A stretch of DNA of 64,000 bases. Origin: Aliidiomarina indica. Lineage in GTDB: Bacteria; Pseudomonadota; Gammaproteobacteria; Enterobacterales; Alteromonadaceae. The notes under the pieces were generated by a model. It was not told the DNA's origin. It saw only the letters and a list, made by a program, of their open reading frames with translations, and made no database searches. The translations under genes and the position numbers were made by a program. The stretch's first letter is position 1. Each line of letters opens with the position of its first letter. Below, piece by piece: positions 9,296-18,854 of this stretch. Location: contig NZ_JACAVQ010000005.1 in the NCBI RefSeq assembly GCF_015354615.1, forward strand, positions 147,469 to 211,468. Reading direction: 5' to 3'.

Positions 9296-10762
9296 TTAAC
9301 CCATCCGGTAATTAGGTGCTTCTTTGGTAATTTGCACGTCGTGTACATGTGATTCGCCCATGCCTGCTGCCGTGACTTTCACGAACTGTGGTTTGGTACG
9401 TAGGGTTTCAATATCAGCGGAACCTGTTAGGCCCATCGCCGAGCGCAACCCACCCATCTGCTGATGAATGATATTTGCGATTGGCCCTTTATAGGCCACT
9501 CGACCTTCGATGCCTTCTGGCACAAGTTTCTCGGCTTGATTCGATGCTTGAAAATAGCGATCTGATGAACCGTGGCTTTGATTCATGGCGCCAAGTGAGC
9601 CCATGCCCCGGTACGATTTGTAATAGCGACCTTGGTATAGCTCTACTTCGCCAGGCGACTCTTCGGTACCCGCCAACAAGCTGCCTACCATCACGCAATT
9701 TGCGCCAGCAGCCAATGCTTTGGCGATATCGCCTGAGAAACGAATCCCACCGTCGGCGATTACTGGAATATTCCGCCCTTCCAGACCTGCCACAGCATTT
9801 GAAATTGCCGTAATTTGCGGCACGCCACAGCCTGTGACAATACGCGTGGTACAAATGGAGCCTGGGCCAATACCTACTTTAACGGCATCAACGCCGGCAT
9901 CGGCAAGTGCTTGTGCACCCTCAGCAGTAGCCACATTGCCACCAATAATTTGGATATCTGGGAAGTGCTTGCGAGTCCAGCGAACGCGCTCTAACACCCC
10001 TTCCGAATGACCGTGAGACGTGTCAATGAGGACAACGTCAACGCCTGCTTCAACTAATGCAGCAATGCGTTCCTCGGTGCCCGCGCCAACACCCACTGCA
10101 GCGCCTACGCGCAGTCGGCCTTGTTCATCTTTACAGGCATTTGGTTTGTTCGCTGCTTTTTCAAAGTCTTTTAATGTGATCATGCCAAGCATTTCATGCT
10201 TATCATTCACGACTAGAATTTTTTCGATGCGGTGTTTATGCATCAGGGCGAGGATTTCTTTGCTCGAGGTGTTTTCGCGCACTGTAATTAAGCGCTCTTC
10301 TGGCGTCATTACATCGGCAACACAGGTGTTGCCTGATTCTTCAAAGCGCGTGTCACGTCCGGTAACAATGCCGACCAAGCGACCATTATCAACCACTGGG
10401 AAGCCATGAAAGCCGTGCTCAGCCGCCAGTGCTTTCACTTGTTTTAGGGTAGTTTTAGAGGTCACAGTCACAGGATCAGAGACAATCCCACTTTCGTACT
10501 TCTTCACGCGCCGAACATGGGCAGCCTGTTCGCTGATACTCATGTTTTTGTGGATAAAGCCCATGCCGCCTTCTTGTGCGAGGGCAATGGCAAGATTCGC
10601 TTCGGTTACAGTATCCATCGCGGCGGAAACCAACGGAATATTTAGCGTAATACTGTTAGTCAGTTGGGTATTTAAGTTCGCAGTATGCGGCAGCACGGTA
10701 GAGTGCCCTGGCAGGAGCAAAACGTCGTCGAAAGTAAGGGCTTCTTGAGCAATTCGTAGCAT
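9296..10762 (-). CDS. guaB: Inosine-5'-monophosphate dehydrogenase
   Basis: GuaB oxidises IMP to XMP with NAD+, the committed step to guanine nucleotides. It has the usual 488 residues. A TIM-barrel is interrupted at about residues 93-205 by a pair of CBS domains that bind regulatory nucleotides. The catalytic loop is [19 protein letters not shown], with the active-site Cys in GSICTT. The flap region MGSLGAMNQ is present, as is the Arg/Tyr-bearing stretch YKSYRGM. It is the first gene of guaBA, and a promoter candidate lies about 50 bp upstream. Confidence 0.98.
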   Translation of the reverse strand: MLRIAQEALTFDDVLLLPGHSTVLPHTANLNTQLTNSITLNIPLVSAAMDTVTEANLAIALAQEGGMGFIHKNMSISEQAAHVRRVKKYESGIVSDPVTVTSKTTLKQVKALAAEHGFHGFPVVDNGRLVGIVTGRDTRFEESGNTCVADVMTPEERLITVRENTSSKEILALMHKHRIEKILVVNDKHEMLGMITLKDFEKAANKPNACKDEQGRLRVGAAVGVGAGTEERIAALVEAGVDVVLIDTSHGHSEGVLERVRWTRKHFPDIQIIGGNVATAEGAQALADAGVDAVKVGIGPGSICTTRIVTGCGVPQITAISNAVAGLEGRNIPVIADGGIRFSGDIAKALAAGANCVMVGSLLAGTEESPGEVELYQGRYYKSYRGMGSLGAMNQSHGSSDRYFQASNQAEKLVPEGIEGRVAYKGPIANIIHQQMGGLRSAMGLTGSADIETLRTKPQFVKVTAAGMGESHVHDVQITKEAPNYRMG

Positions 10763-10811
10763 GGCAACATCTCTCGCTAGAGGTGAATGACTGGATCAAT
10801 GTTGCGGCGGT

Positions 10812-10840
10812 ATTTTACTCATCTATGCCCTTCCAGTAAA
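10812..10840 (-). promoter_or_regulatory. Candidate sigma-70 promoter of guaBA
   Basis: On the minus strand a TTTACT -35 element and a TAAAAT -10 element are separated by 17 nt. This would give a leader of about 40 nt before guaB. The assignment rests on spacing and hexamer match only. Confidence 0.5.
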
Positions 10841-10949
10841 CTAAAATATTCATCTCTGCCACGCTGGGTTGTTTCTAGCTGCATTCAATGGCATCCATTC
10901 TATCCATTAGGCTCCGGGCCGTGTGCCGCCTAAATCGAGGATATCGCAC

Positions 10950-12335
10950 ATGTTTTATGGTAACGACAGTTCGCAGGACGCATCCTCAGACAGTACCCGC
11001 AATGTACTAACAGTTTCCGGATTAAATCGCGCGGTGCGACGCCTTCTCGAAAGCAACTGGAGTTCAATTTGGTTAGTGGGAGAAATTTCAAATTTCTCCG
11101 CACCCGGCTCAGGCCACTGGTATTTCACCCTGAAAGATGAACAGGCACAAATTCGTGCGGCCATGTTCCGGGGCAATAATATCCGCGTTCGGCTCCCAGG
11201 CAATCAGCGTCCGGGAAATGGCATGCAAGTGATGGTGCGGGCACGAATTAGCCTCTATGAGCCGCGCGGTGACTATCAACTTATCGTTGATCATCTCGAG
11301 CCTGCCGGTGAGGGATTGCTACAGCAGCAATACGAAGCCTTAAAGCGTCAGCTTGCGGCAGAAGGTTTATTTGCAACGGAGCGGAAGAAGCCGTTGCCCG
11401 ACAAAATTCGCACTCTTGGCGTCATTACCTCGCCAACGGGTGCAGCCATACGCGATGTGCTCTCGGTGTTGAAGCGCCGGGACCCGAACCTGAAGGTGAT
11501 TATTTACCCGACCCAAGTACAAGGTGCAGAAGCGGCCGCACAAATCCTACGTGCCCTGACCACCGCGCAGCGACGTCAGGAGGTTGATGCATTGCTGCTT
11601 ACGCGTGGCGGTGGCTCATTAGAAGACATGTGGTGTTTTAACGACGAAACCTTGGCGCGCGCCATTGCGGTGTGCCCCATCCCCACCATTAGTGCAGTCG
11701 GCCATGAAATTGATTTCACTATTGCCGATTTTGTCGCTGATGTACGCGCCCCCACCCCCTCCGCGGCGGCGGAGTTGGTGAGCCAGGATCAGAGTGAGGT
11801 GAAGCGTCACTTAGTGCTCATTGAGCAGCGCTTACAACGCGCATGGCGGCAACATAGCCAACGCCAGCGCACGCAACTGCAACATTTGCGTCAACGCTTA
11901 CAACCTTTAAACCCCCAGCAACGGTTGCAAACCCAAGCGCAGCAATTAGATGATCTGAGCCAACGCTCCACTCGCGCTTTAAAACGTGCCTTAAGATTGC
12001 ACCAACACCGTTGGGCCAGCGCAGCGCATCAAGTACAAAAGGGCCAAGTGCTAAAGCAAATTCAACAGCAGCAACAGGCACATCAACACGGTATAAAGCA
12101 AGCCAGGCAGGCGCTGTTACATCAATTACAGAACGCCAACGCGCGCTTTAGCGCGTGCCAACAAGCCCTCGCTATCGTGAGCCCTCTCAATACATTACAA
12201 CGCGGCTATACCATTACATTCGCGGCAGATGGGACTATTGTTCGCAAGGCCAATGCACTCAGCCAAGGCGATGAATTGCGTACGCGGTTTTCGGAAGGGG
12301 AAGTCACCAGCACGGTAACCGCTATCAAAAAGTAG
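10950..12335 (+). CDS. xseA: Exodeoxyribonuclease VII large subunit
   Basis: XseA is the catalytic subunit of exonuclease VII, which degrades single-stranded DNA with XseB. The start at 10950 (MFYGNDSSQDAS) has CGAGGAT upstream at good distance; an in-frame GTG at 10923 is less likely. The order is an N-terminal OB-fold (LVGEISNFSAPGSGHWYFTLKD), the nuclease core with GVITSPTGAAIRD, RGGGSLEDMWCFND and VGHEIDFTIADFVADVRAPTPSAAAE, and a long Gln/Arg-rich coiled-coil region (about residues 290-400). The length of 461 fits the family. The stop codon lies inside a perfect 14-bp inverted repeat. Confidence 0.96.
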   Translation: MFYGNDSSQDASSDSTRNVLTVSGLNRAVRRLLESNWSSIWLVGEISNFSAPGSGHWYFTLKDEQAQIRAAMFRGNNIRVRLPGNQRPGNGMQVMVRARISLYEPRGDYQLIVDHLEPAGEGLLQQQYEALKRQLAAEGLFATERKKPLPDKIRTLGVITSPTGAAIRDVLSVLKRRDPNLKVIIYPTQVQGAEAAAQILRALTTAQRRQEVDALLLTRGGGSLEDMWCFNDETLARAIAVCPIPTISAVGHEIDFTIADFVADVRAPTPSAAAELVSQDQSEVKRHLVLIEQRLQRAWRQHSQRQRTQLQHLRQRLQPLNPQQRLQTQAQQLDDLSQRSTRALKRALRLHQHRWASAAHQVQKGQVLKQIQQQQQAHQHGIKQARQALLHQLQNANARFSACQQALAIVSPLNTLQRGYTITFAADGTIVRKANALSQGDELRTRFSEGEVTSTVTAIKK

Positions 12336-12346
12336 CGGTTACCGTG
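12311..12346. terminator. Perfect 14-bp hairpin over the xseA stop codon, between convergent genes
   Basis: CACGGTAACCGCTA and TAGCGGTTACCGTG pair perfectly around an 8-nt loop. The TAG stop of xseA is the first triplet of the right arm. There is no clear U-tract on either side, so it may be a weak bidirectional terminator or an mRNA 3'-end stabiliser rather than a classical intrinsic terminator. It sits between xseA and the convergent channel gene. Confidence 0.55.
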
Positions 12347-12357
12347 AAGGTATAACC

Positions 12358-13266
12358 TTAGCCTTGCTTCTGTTCCTGTTGTTTATTGTCTTGCTTATTC
12401 TCTAGCTTGTCTGATTGCTGTTGCACCACACGTAAGCTTCCGGCTGCGCCATCGGGATGGTGCAGATGCACATCCATTTGTGGGAATGGAATACCAATAT
12501 CATTCTCATCCAGTGCGTTCTTAATACGCTCCATCGAATCCCAATACATCGGCCAGTAATCTGCGCTATTCACCCAAGGGCGTACGATAAAATCGACCGA
12601 GGAATCATTGAGCGCGGTCACCGCAACCCGTGGTGCCGGATCTTTTAACGTGCGCTCATCAGATGTGATGACATCCATCAGAACTTCTTTGGTTTTCTTC
12701 AGGTTGGCGGTGTACGACACGCCAATAACCATATCGACGCGACGAATTGGCTCTTCAGAAAAATTAGTAATTTCGCTGCCGGTAATTTTCGAGTTCGGCA
12801 CAATGACAAGTTTGTTGTCTGGGGTTTTAAATACGGTCGTGAACAGTTCAATGCGCTGAACCGTACCTGCAGTGCCACCGGCATCCACATAGTCGCCCGA
12901 CTTGAATGGGCGATAGATCATGATCAATACCCCTGAAGCAAAGTTCGACAAGGAGCCTTGCAACGCTAAACCAATGGCTAAGCCCGCGGCACCTAAAATC
13001 GCGATAAAGGAAGTGGTTTGCACACCTACATGCGACAACGCCATCAACAAGGCACCGATAAGGATAATGGTGCGGATGATACCGGCCATAAATGACACGA
13101 CAGCATTGTCGATATTTCTTTTATCGAGGCGACGGACCATCGTTCTGGCGATAGCACGGGAGAGTATAAAACCGCCAATGATGATAACGAGGGCCACCAC
13201 CACTTTACCGGCAAAGAAAAGTATCGACTCTTGGTTCTCTGCAAACCAGTCAAGAAGTTCTGTCAT
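12358..13266 (-). CDS. mscS: Small-conductance mechanosensitive channel, MscS family
   Basis: This inner-membrane channel opens when membrane tension rises after osmotic downshock. Three N-terminal membrane segments are visible at about residues 15-38, 60-82 and 85-112. The third is Gly/Ala-rich (ILGAAGLAIGLALQGSLSNFASG), as in the MscS pore helix. The beta-domain signature follows (YRPFKSGDYVDAGGTAGTVQRIELFTT, then PNSKITGSEITNFS). The C-terminus is Gln-rich (residues about 285-302). The length of 302 is near the E. coli MscS value of 286. It is a single gene between xseA and the gsp operon. Confidence 0.92.
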   Translation of the reverse strand: MTELLDWFAENQESILFFAGKVVVALVIIIGGFILSRAIARTMVRRLDKRNIDNAVVSFMAGIIRTIILIGALLMALSHVGVQTTSFIAILGAAGLAIGLALQGSLSNFASGVLIMIYRPFKSGDYVDAGGTAGTVQRIELFTTVFKTPDNKLVIVPNSKITGSEITNFSEEPIRRVDMVIGVSYTANLKKTKEVLMDVITSDERTLKDPAPRVAVTALNDSSVDFIVRPWVNSADYWPMYWDSMERIKNALDENDIGIPFPQMDVHLHHPDGAAGSLRVVQQQSDKLENKQDNKQQEQKQG

Positions 13267-13304
13267 AAAATGGTTCCTTCTTATTGCTTCATTGTAACGC
13301 TCAA

Positions 13305-14066
13305 TTAGAGGCGGAAATTAAAATACCGACGCCCTTGCGCATCCGCCTCGCCGAGCCACTGGAGAAGATCTTGAATACCTCGCGGCGCTCCTGGTTGTGG
13401 ACCAATGCCGATACGTAGATTGGTTGCTGTAGGATCAACCGAGCCTGTGACACTTAAACCTAACAAGTTATCGGGATCCATCAGCACATCGATGCGCCCT
13501 TCATTACAGCCTAAGTTCACTTCATAATCGCCGAGGTTATCCCAACCTTGCGCCAATCGTGCCTGTACCTGAACACCAATAATACGACCGCCAAAGCTTC
13601 TGCATATTGGCTGTCCGAGCACGAACTCAGAGACATGGGCGGTTAATGCTCCACGCAACGGAATTGGACTATCAAAGGCCATCAAACTCATCAACTCATC
13701 GAGTTCACCGGCAAGACGCAAATCATAAACAGACAGCGAGCCACCTGCGCTTGCGCTAATGCGGCCATTACCTTGTATTAAATTATCGGCACGCGCTGGG
13801 ATTTGCACATCCGCACTAAAACGTAAACGCAATAAATCCAGAGGCCGCACTTGCCAGCTCAATTGATTTACCGCGATGTCGTCTACTCGAATACGCTCAA
13901 TACTGCCATTCCATACCGTACCGGAGATGCCGCCAACCCCAACCTCGGGAGGTAGCGGCGCAAACCACAATACAACTCGTGCTGGCATCATGGCTATCAC
14001 ACCGACCAGATAGACCAAAAGCAAGAGTGGAATTAATACACGTTTTTTCTTTAATTGTTGCATCAT
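13305..14066 (-). CDS. gspN: Type II secretion system protein N
   Basis: GspN is an inner-membrane-anchored periplasmic protein found at the end of many gsp operons; its exact role is poorly defined. The protein has one N-terminal anchor (KKRVLIPLLLLVYLVGVIAM) followed by a periplasmic domain. I prefer the paired ATG at 14066/14063, because the basic-plus-hydrophobic anchor starts there and AAAAGGAAAA lies upstream. An ATG at 14099 would add 11 residues and lie 14 bp from the end of gspM. It is the last gene of the operon. Confidence 0.85.
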   Translation of the reverse strand: MMQQLKKKRVLIPLLLLVYLVGVIAMMPARVVLWFAPLPPEVGVGGISGTVWNGSIERIRVDDIAVNQLSWQVRPLDLLRLRFSADVQIPARADNLIQGNGRISASAGGSLSVYDLRLAGELDELMSLMAFDSPIPLRGALTAHVSEFVLGQPICRSFGGRIIGVQVQARLAQGWDNLGDYEVNLGCNEGRIDVLMDPDNLLGLSVTGSVDPTATNLRIGIGPQPGAPRGIQDLLQWLGEADAQGRRYFNFRL

Positions 14067-14113
14067 GAACAACGAATTTTCCTTTTCAATCGAGCCCATT
14101 AACGACCACTCGG

Positions 14114-14665
14114 TTAGCGCGCACGAACTTGTAACCGACGCACGCGAACAATGCCAATATCATTGGTTTCAGAGGCATCTAAGTTCTCTATCATTACGCC
14201 ACGTTCTACCAAACGCGCAACGAGCACAACGAGGGCATCGAACTCTACTTCATTGAAGGTAAGAATGAGCGACTCTTGTTGAGGTTGTACCCGTGAAATC
14301 TCAATATTTAATTCTGACGCCAAGGTATTAATAAATCCCGACACCTGATTTGCCGCAAGTGTGGTCTGCTGACGCTGTTGGCTGGAGCGCGCCGCTTCTA
14401 CTTGCGCCGCACCCATGGCCACCCGTTGATAACTCGTTTGTTGCGATTGTAAGCGACTTTCCGCCAACTCAACGCGTGCTTGCAGTGGCATCCAGATAAA
14501 AAACCACAGAATAAAGATTGTCATAAACACCGCAAGCACTTGCAGCATTCGCTGCTCGCGCTGTTGTAACCGATGCCAGCGTTGCATGAGCTGGGCATGA
14601 TACTTTGCGGTTAACGGATGCATCTTGGCCCGAATCGGCGCTACGACATTGTCGATAAGTTTCAT
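14114..14665 (-). CDS. gspM: Type II secretion system protein M
   Basis: GspM is a bitopic inner-membrane protein that binds GspL and helps anchor the GspE ATPase. The sequence has a basic N-terminal cytoplasmic segment (about 40 residues), one strongly hydrophobic segment (VLAVFMTIFILWFFIWMPL), a coiled-coil stretch rich in Gln and Ala, and a small C-terminal ferredoxin-like domain. Its length of 183 is slightly above the usual 160-165. The start overlaps the gspL stop by 4 nt. Confidence 0.9.
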   Translation of the reverse strand: MKLIDNVVAPIRAKMHPLTAKYHAQLMQRWHRLQQREQRMLQVLAVFMTIFILWFFIWMPLQARVELAESRLQSQQTSYQRVAMGAAQVEAARSSQQRQQTTLAANQVSGFINTLASELNIEISRVQPQQESLILTFNEVEFDALVVLVARLVERGVMIENLDASETNDIGIVRVRRLQVRAR

Positions 14666-15855
14666 GATCCGCTCCGTACTAAAATAGTGCCGTTAATCTG
14701 GCCGCCCCGGCTGGTTAGCTGACCTTGATTTACATCTAAATTCTGTTCTCGCGCGGTGCGAGTAAAGCGCTCGAAGGTATTGAAGTTCTCGCCATTGGCT
14801 TGCAACCGCAACTCCCCACGGCTGGCATCGTACTGCATCATGGTTAACTGCAAAGGCGCGGCCGCAAATGCGGGCTCTAGTTGCTGTAACAAATGCAATA
14901 CATTACCGCCCTCAGGCCCCCGCAGATTCATGACGTGTGCGTTCATCTGCGCAACCGGATCTTGAACACGCGACTCATTTGGGAAGGTTTGCAAATACAA
15001 CGCATCTGTTTGCGCCGACAATGCCCGCGTTTCCCGCTCGAGTTGCAGCGCGGTTACCCACTGATTGGCCACCACAACGGCAAAGCATACTGCCGCGGCA
15101 ATCGCTGGGAATTTAAACTTACGGAAGGAAAAACTAGACGCCTGCTGAACCCGATACTCCCCTTGCAGCAAATTGATCGCGCCAAGAGGGCTAAAGGTAG
15201 CTGCAAGCTCGAGCGGCAACGCCGGGCCAGACGATTCCACAGGGGCAGGTGCACTGCTCCACTGCACATCGCCGTAAGCGCGAACCAATGTTACCTCGCC
15301 CATACTTTCATCGGGCGTAAAGTAGGTCAGTAAGTCGTGATCTAATGCGGTACCTTGCCAAGCGCCAGTGCGCAATACCCACTCTGAGCCGAACTGGGCC
15401 ATGGCCCATTCTCCCTCGGCAACAGGAAGCAAGCAAATATCAGGATAGATTTCATGAACCACTAGGCCTGCCGATGCCAGCATCGAGAGCCAGGCATTCA
15501 TTTGCTCATGGGCAACCACCGCGACAGGAATAGCATCCTCTTTTGGCAGGCTATCAGGCCATGCGAAATGCAATGACTCGATATCTTCGGCAAGCTCATC
15601 TTCAAGAGCGAATGGAATTACCTGTCCGAGCTGACGCCGCGACTTCATCGGCAGATTTAATTCATGCAGACCTATGGCCAAGGTGCTAGCAAACACTAAC
15701 AGATCGCGATGTTTCGCTTTCTCCGCTAGTTCTCTAACATGTTCACCTTGCAATTCGCCACTGGCCACAAGCTCATTCTGGGCGCGATTCCACACCAGCC
15801 AACTTACCGGCGCCTCGTTATCCGCAGGCAATCGAATAATTAATTGTTCACTCAT
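14662..15855 (-). CDS. gspL: Type II secretion system protein L
   Basis: GspL links the cytoplasmic ATPase GspE to the inner-membrane platform. It has an actin-like cytoplasmic domain (about residues 1-240), one membrane segment (FKFPAIAAAVCFAVVVANQW) near residue 255, and a periplasmic ferredoxin-like domain. The start at 15855 (MSEQLIIRLP) is chosen because GGAGGAT lies 8-10 nt upstream. An ATG nine bases earlier sits too close to that site. The gene overlaps the end of gspK by 8 bp. Confidence 0.92.
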   Translation of the reverse strand: MSEQLIIRLPADNEAPVSWLVWNRAQNELVASGELQGEHVRELAEKAKHRDLLVFASTLAIGLHELNLPMKSRRQLGQVIPFALEDELAEDIESLHFAWPDSLPKEDAIPVAVVAHEQMNAWLSMLASAGLVVHEIYPDICLLPVAEGEWAMAQFGSEWVLRTGAWQGTALDHDLLTYFTPDESMGEVTLVRAYGDVQWSSAPAPVESSGPALPLELAATFSPLGAINLLQGEYRVQQASSFSFRKFKFPAIAAAVCFAVVVANQWVTALQLERETRALSAQTDALYLQTFPNESRVQDPVAQMNAHVMNLRGPEGGNVLHLLQQLEPAFAAAPLQLTMMQYDASRGELRLQANGENFNTFERFTRTAREQNLDVNQGQLTSRGGQINGTILVRSGS

Positions 15856-16840
15856 CCCGTACATATCCTCCGCGCGACCGATGCAAAATGTGCACGTCGC
15901 CTCCGGCTACTAGCAATTGACTAAAGCCGTAATACTCAAGATCACCATATTGCACATGCGCCTGCAACTCAAAATACTTACTTTCTACGGTTAATAGTTC
16001 AAGTTCGCTTACCGTTTGGTCGTTCGACAACAAATTTTGTATTTCCGACTGCTGCCGAATTGCATCTACCGATTCAAATCCATCGTCTGGCCGAGCCGCC
16101 AATAACCCTTCGGCAGCATTTCGATCAAGCTGGCCGCGAAAAAACGCCTGCACAAGCTCCGGATGCTCCGATTTTACCGTATTTAAATTCATTGCAAACT
16201 CGGTACTCGCCGGCACAACACACACATAGGGGCGCAGGGTTTCATACACATCCTGGGTATAACCGATAATCTGACGCAGTTCCGAGCGATGACTTAGAAG
16301 CGTATTGGCAGCTTGATACGGCTGCGGTAGCGATTCATAATCCGGATCTTCCGCCCCAAACGAATTATGCAATTCAGAGTCTTTATCAAGCCAGTCCACA
16401 AGCGTGGCGGTGAGTCGCTCACTGGTGAATTCATCAAATTCTAAGGCACTGAGTAAGCTTTGATACTGCTCGACAGCCATACTGAAGCGTTGCTGATTGC
16501 TGTCATCCCGAAACAGGCTGTTTAAATTAAAGCAGCTATGCAAATCGCGAATACGCCCGCCAATAGCCCCTCCGCGCACTGGAAATGGCCCTTGTTCGGT
16601 AGACCAATTCTGTCCCAGATGGACCCGAAAATCGTCAGCCTCCAATTCCGCCGCCAACACCTGACGTGATAAAGCCTCCGCACTGAGCCAATGCCAGTAG
16701 GCTTGTTCCGCAAAATCGGTGCCGCCAATGCGGGCAATTTGCATGCGCAAGCGCTCGCTCATTTGCACCGCCATCACCGCGATAAGTGCGATGATCAGCA
16801 TCACCATAATAATTGCAGAGCCACGCTGTTTGCCGATCAT
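15848..16840 (-). CDS. gspK: Type II secretion system minor pseudopilin K
   Basis: GspK is the large minor pseudopilin thought to cap the pseudopilus tip with GspI and GspJ. The start at 16840 gives MIGKQRGSAIIMVMLIIALIAVMAV: a short basic leader followed by a hydrophobic helix. There is no Glu at position +5, which is normal for GspK. The large globular domain follows, for 330 residues in all. The longer open frame upstream overlaps gspJ and is not needed. The start overlaps the gspJ stop by 4 nt. Confidence 0.93.
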   Translation of the reverse strand: MIGKQRGSAIIMVMLIIALIAVMAVQMSERLRMQIARIGGTDFAEQAYWHWLSAEALSRQVLAAELEADDFRVHLGQNWSTEQGPFPVRGGAIGGRIRDLHSCFNLNSLFRDDSNQQRFSMAVEQYQSLLSALEFDEFTSERLTATLVDWLDKDSELHNSFGAEDPDYESLPQPYQAANTLLSHRSELRQIIGYTQDVYETLRPYVCVVPASTEFAMNLNTVKSEHPELVQAFFRGQLDRNAAEGLLAARPDDGFESVDAIRQQSEIQNLLSNDQTVSELELLTVESKYFELQAHVQYGDLEYYGFSQLLVAGGDVHILHRSRGGYVRDE

Positions 16841-17460
16841 GGAATGGCCTCCGGTTTCACACCCGAGGTAAGCAGCCAACGTTCGACCGTTCCAAAATCT
16901 TCTAGGGTAATACGAACAATCACGATATCCGGGAGTGAGTCGGGGGTTTGCCAACGATCACTTTCATCCCCTTGGTGATAAAATAGAACTTCCAGCGATT
17001 CAACCCCAGAAAGCAAAGGCTGAATGGCGGTATCCCCACTTGTGTCATCAACAAAGGGTCGATGTAAACGCTGCAGCACATTATCACGCACACGGTAAAC
17101 AACCGGTTGCAGTTCGCCGCGCGGTAACATCATTCCCGGGTTACTCCAGCCGGCCCGCACAAACGCCAAGCCATCGCTATCGGAGTCGGTGACATCGCGG
17201 CTATTGGTCACATAGTAGCGGCGACCTTCCTCAGGTACAGCCCGCACCGGCCGAATCACCATTTGTCGCACATCGCGATCTAAGGTAAATAAAGCAAACT
17301 GTAATTCGCTCAAACGCTCATGCCGCGCCGCACTAATTTCTGATGACCGATTCATTTGGGTAAATATGGTGGCCGATGCCAATCCAATAATGGCAAAGAT
17401 AGAGATGGCAACCAGCACCTCAATAAATGTAAATCCACGCGGGTTGGCAACAGGTTGCAT
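16837..17460 (-). CDS. gspJ: Type II secretion system minor pseudopilin J
   Basis: GspJ is a pseudopilus-tip protein. A prepilin signal is clear at the start: PRGFTFIEVLVAISIFAII, with cleavage expected between Gly and Phe and the conserved Glu at +5. The mature part has about 200 residues, in line with the family. The ATG shares one base with the gspI stop (TGATG), so the two are translationally coupled. Confidence 0.93.
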   Translation of the reverse strand: MQPVANPRGFTFIEVLVAISIFAIIGLASATIFTQMNRSSEISAARHERLSELQFALFTLDRDVRQMVIRPVRAVPEEGRRYYVTNSRDVTDSDSDGLAFVRAGWSNPGMMLPRGELQPVVYRVRDNVLQRLHRPFVDDTSGDTAIQPLLSGVESLEVLFYHQGDESDRWQTPDSLPDIVIVRITLEDFGTVERWLLTSGVKPEAIP

Positions 17461-17828
17461 CAGCGTCGCCCCACGAAGCCACTTACTTCGGCAATCACAG
17501 GTCCATCGGCGGCAAGCTTGACGCGAATGGTGACCTCTTGCAGATCTTCTGTCACCGTCGCCACTACTTGTTGTTCCCAGTACCAGGTGCGATTAGCTAA
17601 TTCAGCTTCACCACTCGCTTCATCACGGGGTGGCCATGTGCGCCAGCGCGCTTGCGCATGCACTTCAGCCATACGATTGCTGGCCACTAAACTGGCAAAG
17701 TAGCGGTCTTCTAGGATGGAAGAACTTCGAGTCGTCTCACTGGCAAGCTGAACAGCAGCAAGGGCACCCACCGCAAACAAGGTAAGGGCGACCATCACTT
17801 CAATGAGCGTAAACCCGCGGGCTTTCAT
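17460..17828 (-). CDS. gspI: Type II secretion system minor pseudopilin I
   Basis: GspI is a minor pseudopilin that nucleates the tip complex. The N-terminus MKARGFTLIEVMVALTLFAV carries the canonical prepilin peptidase site (G|FTLIE). I place the start at the ATG 17828, since GGAGGG lies 6 nt upstream and the codon overlaps the gspH stop as ATGA. An ATG two codons earlier directly abuts the ribosome-binding site. The product is 122 residues, typical of the family. Confidence 0.93.
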   Translation of the reverse strand: MKARGFTLIEVMVALTLFAVGALAAVQLASETTRSSSILEDRYFASLVASNRMAEVHAQARWRTWPPRDEASGEAELANRTWYWEQQVVATVTEDLQEVTIRVKLAADGPVIAEVSGFVGRR

Positions 17829-18409
17829 TGCCATCCCTCCACTTCGGCGCGGGCAAGATGAATGCCGCTGCGACCATCAATCACGAAGCTCGCTTGATTC
17901 GGATCCCGGGCGCTAAAGGTAAGACGAAAAGGCACAAACTCGGTACTTTCGAAAATTAGAATATCAGGGCGTGGCGGCTCTTCGTCTTCACTCGACTCAC
18001 GCCGTGCATCGCGTCCGAAAATAGCATCACGGCCTTCGTCCATATTGTCTAGAATACGAAAGTCGCCGGGCTCAAAATCAAGGTCGATTTGGTCGGACAC
18101 GCGCGTGGCAACGAGTGGCGGCTGCACCACTTCCACCCAGGCTTGGTTTTGCCAGCGGTAGAAAATATACATGTCATCTTTGAACTCGATGCCATACACG
18201 TGATTACGCAACATGGCCTGTTCTCGCACATGATGCATTTGCAGAACAAATTTCTGGCTCGCATCCTCGGCGCTATCTGAAAGAATCCGAGTAGGAACCG
18301 TGACGATAATATACATACTGGCTACGCTCAAAATCACGATGAGCAGCATCACTTCTAACAGCGTGAAGCCGCTCGGTCGCCGAGCTTGAGTGCAGCCAGA
18401 ATGGATCAT
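17825..18409 (-). CDS. gspH: Type II secretion system minor pseudopilin H
   Basis: GspH is a minor pseudopilin. The signal is RRPSGFTLLEVMLLIVILSV, preceded by a leader of about 13 residues. The start at 18409 overlaps the gspG stop by ATGA, the same coupling used through this operon; an ATG at 18439 would lie within gspG. The mature domain includes an acidic insert (RRESSEDEEPPRPD near residue 150). Confidence 0.9.
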   Translation of the reverse strand: MIHSGCTQARRPSGFTLLEVMLLIVILSVASMYIIVTVPTRILSDSAEDASQKFVLQMHHVREQAMLRNHVYGIEFKDDMYIFYRWQNQAWVEVVQPPLVATRVSDQIDLDFEPGDFRILDNMDEGRDAIFGRDARRESSEDEEPPRPDILIFESTEFVPFRLTFSARDPNQASFVIDGRSGIHLARAEVEGWQ

Positions 18410-18852
18410 TGCTGTTGCGGTCGATCGTGCATATTCCAAGTGCCAATATCATCCTCGGTTCCCGGTTGCCCATCAGGGCCCATCGAGAAGATATCATAAC
18501 GACCATATTGACCCGGGCTCAGCAAACGATAGTCGTTGCCCCAAGGATCGGTCGGTAAGCGACGAATATATCCACCCTCGCGATAATTACGCGGGCGCGG
18601 ATCCATTTGCGGAGGCGTCACTAAGGCCTCAACGCCCTGCTCAGTGGTCGGATAAATGCCATTATCCAAACGGTACATTTCCATCGCATTTTCCAATGCG
18701 GTAAGGTCGGAAATCGCTTTTTGCCGATCCGCCTGATCCCGCTGTGAAAATACTTGTGGCACCACCAGCGTGGCCAGAATTCCCAGAATAACCAACACAA
18801 CCATGAGTTCGATCATGCTGAAACCCGATTGTCGTTTCTGTGTGAATGTCAT
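18406..18852 (-). CDS. gspG: Type II secretion system major pseudopilin G
   Basis: GspG is the main subunit of the periplasmic pseudopilus. The prepilin site reads SGFSMIELMVVLVILGILA, so the residue after the cleaved Gly is Phe and Glu is at +5. FSMIE differs slightly from the usual FTLIE. The C-terminal region has the conserved GYIRRLPTDPWGNDY and the calcium-binding loop near SMGPDGQPGTEDDIGTW. The length of 148 matches the family. Confidence 0.96.
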   Translation of the reverse strand: MTFTQKRQSGFSMIELMVVLVILGILATLVVPQVFSQRDQADRQKAISDLTALENAMEMYRLDNGIYPTTEQGVEALVTPPQMDPRPRNYREGGYIRRLPTDPWGNDYRLLSPGQYGRYDIFSMGPDGQPGTEDDIGTWNMHDRPQQQ

Positions 18853-18854
18853 AA

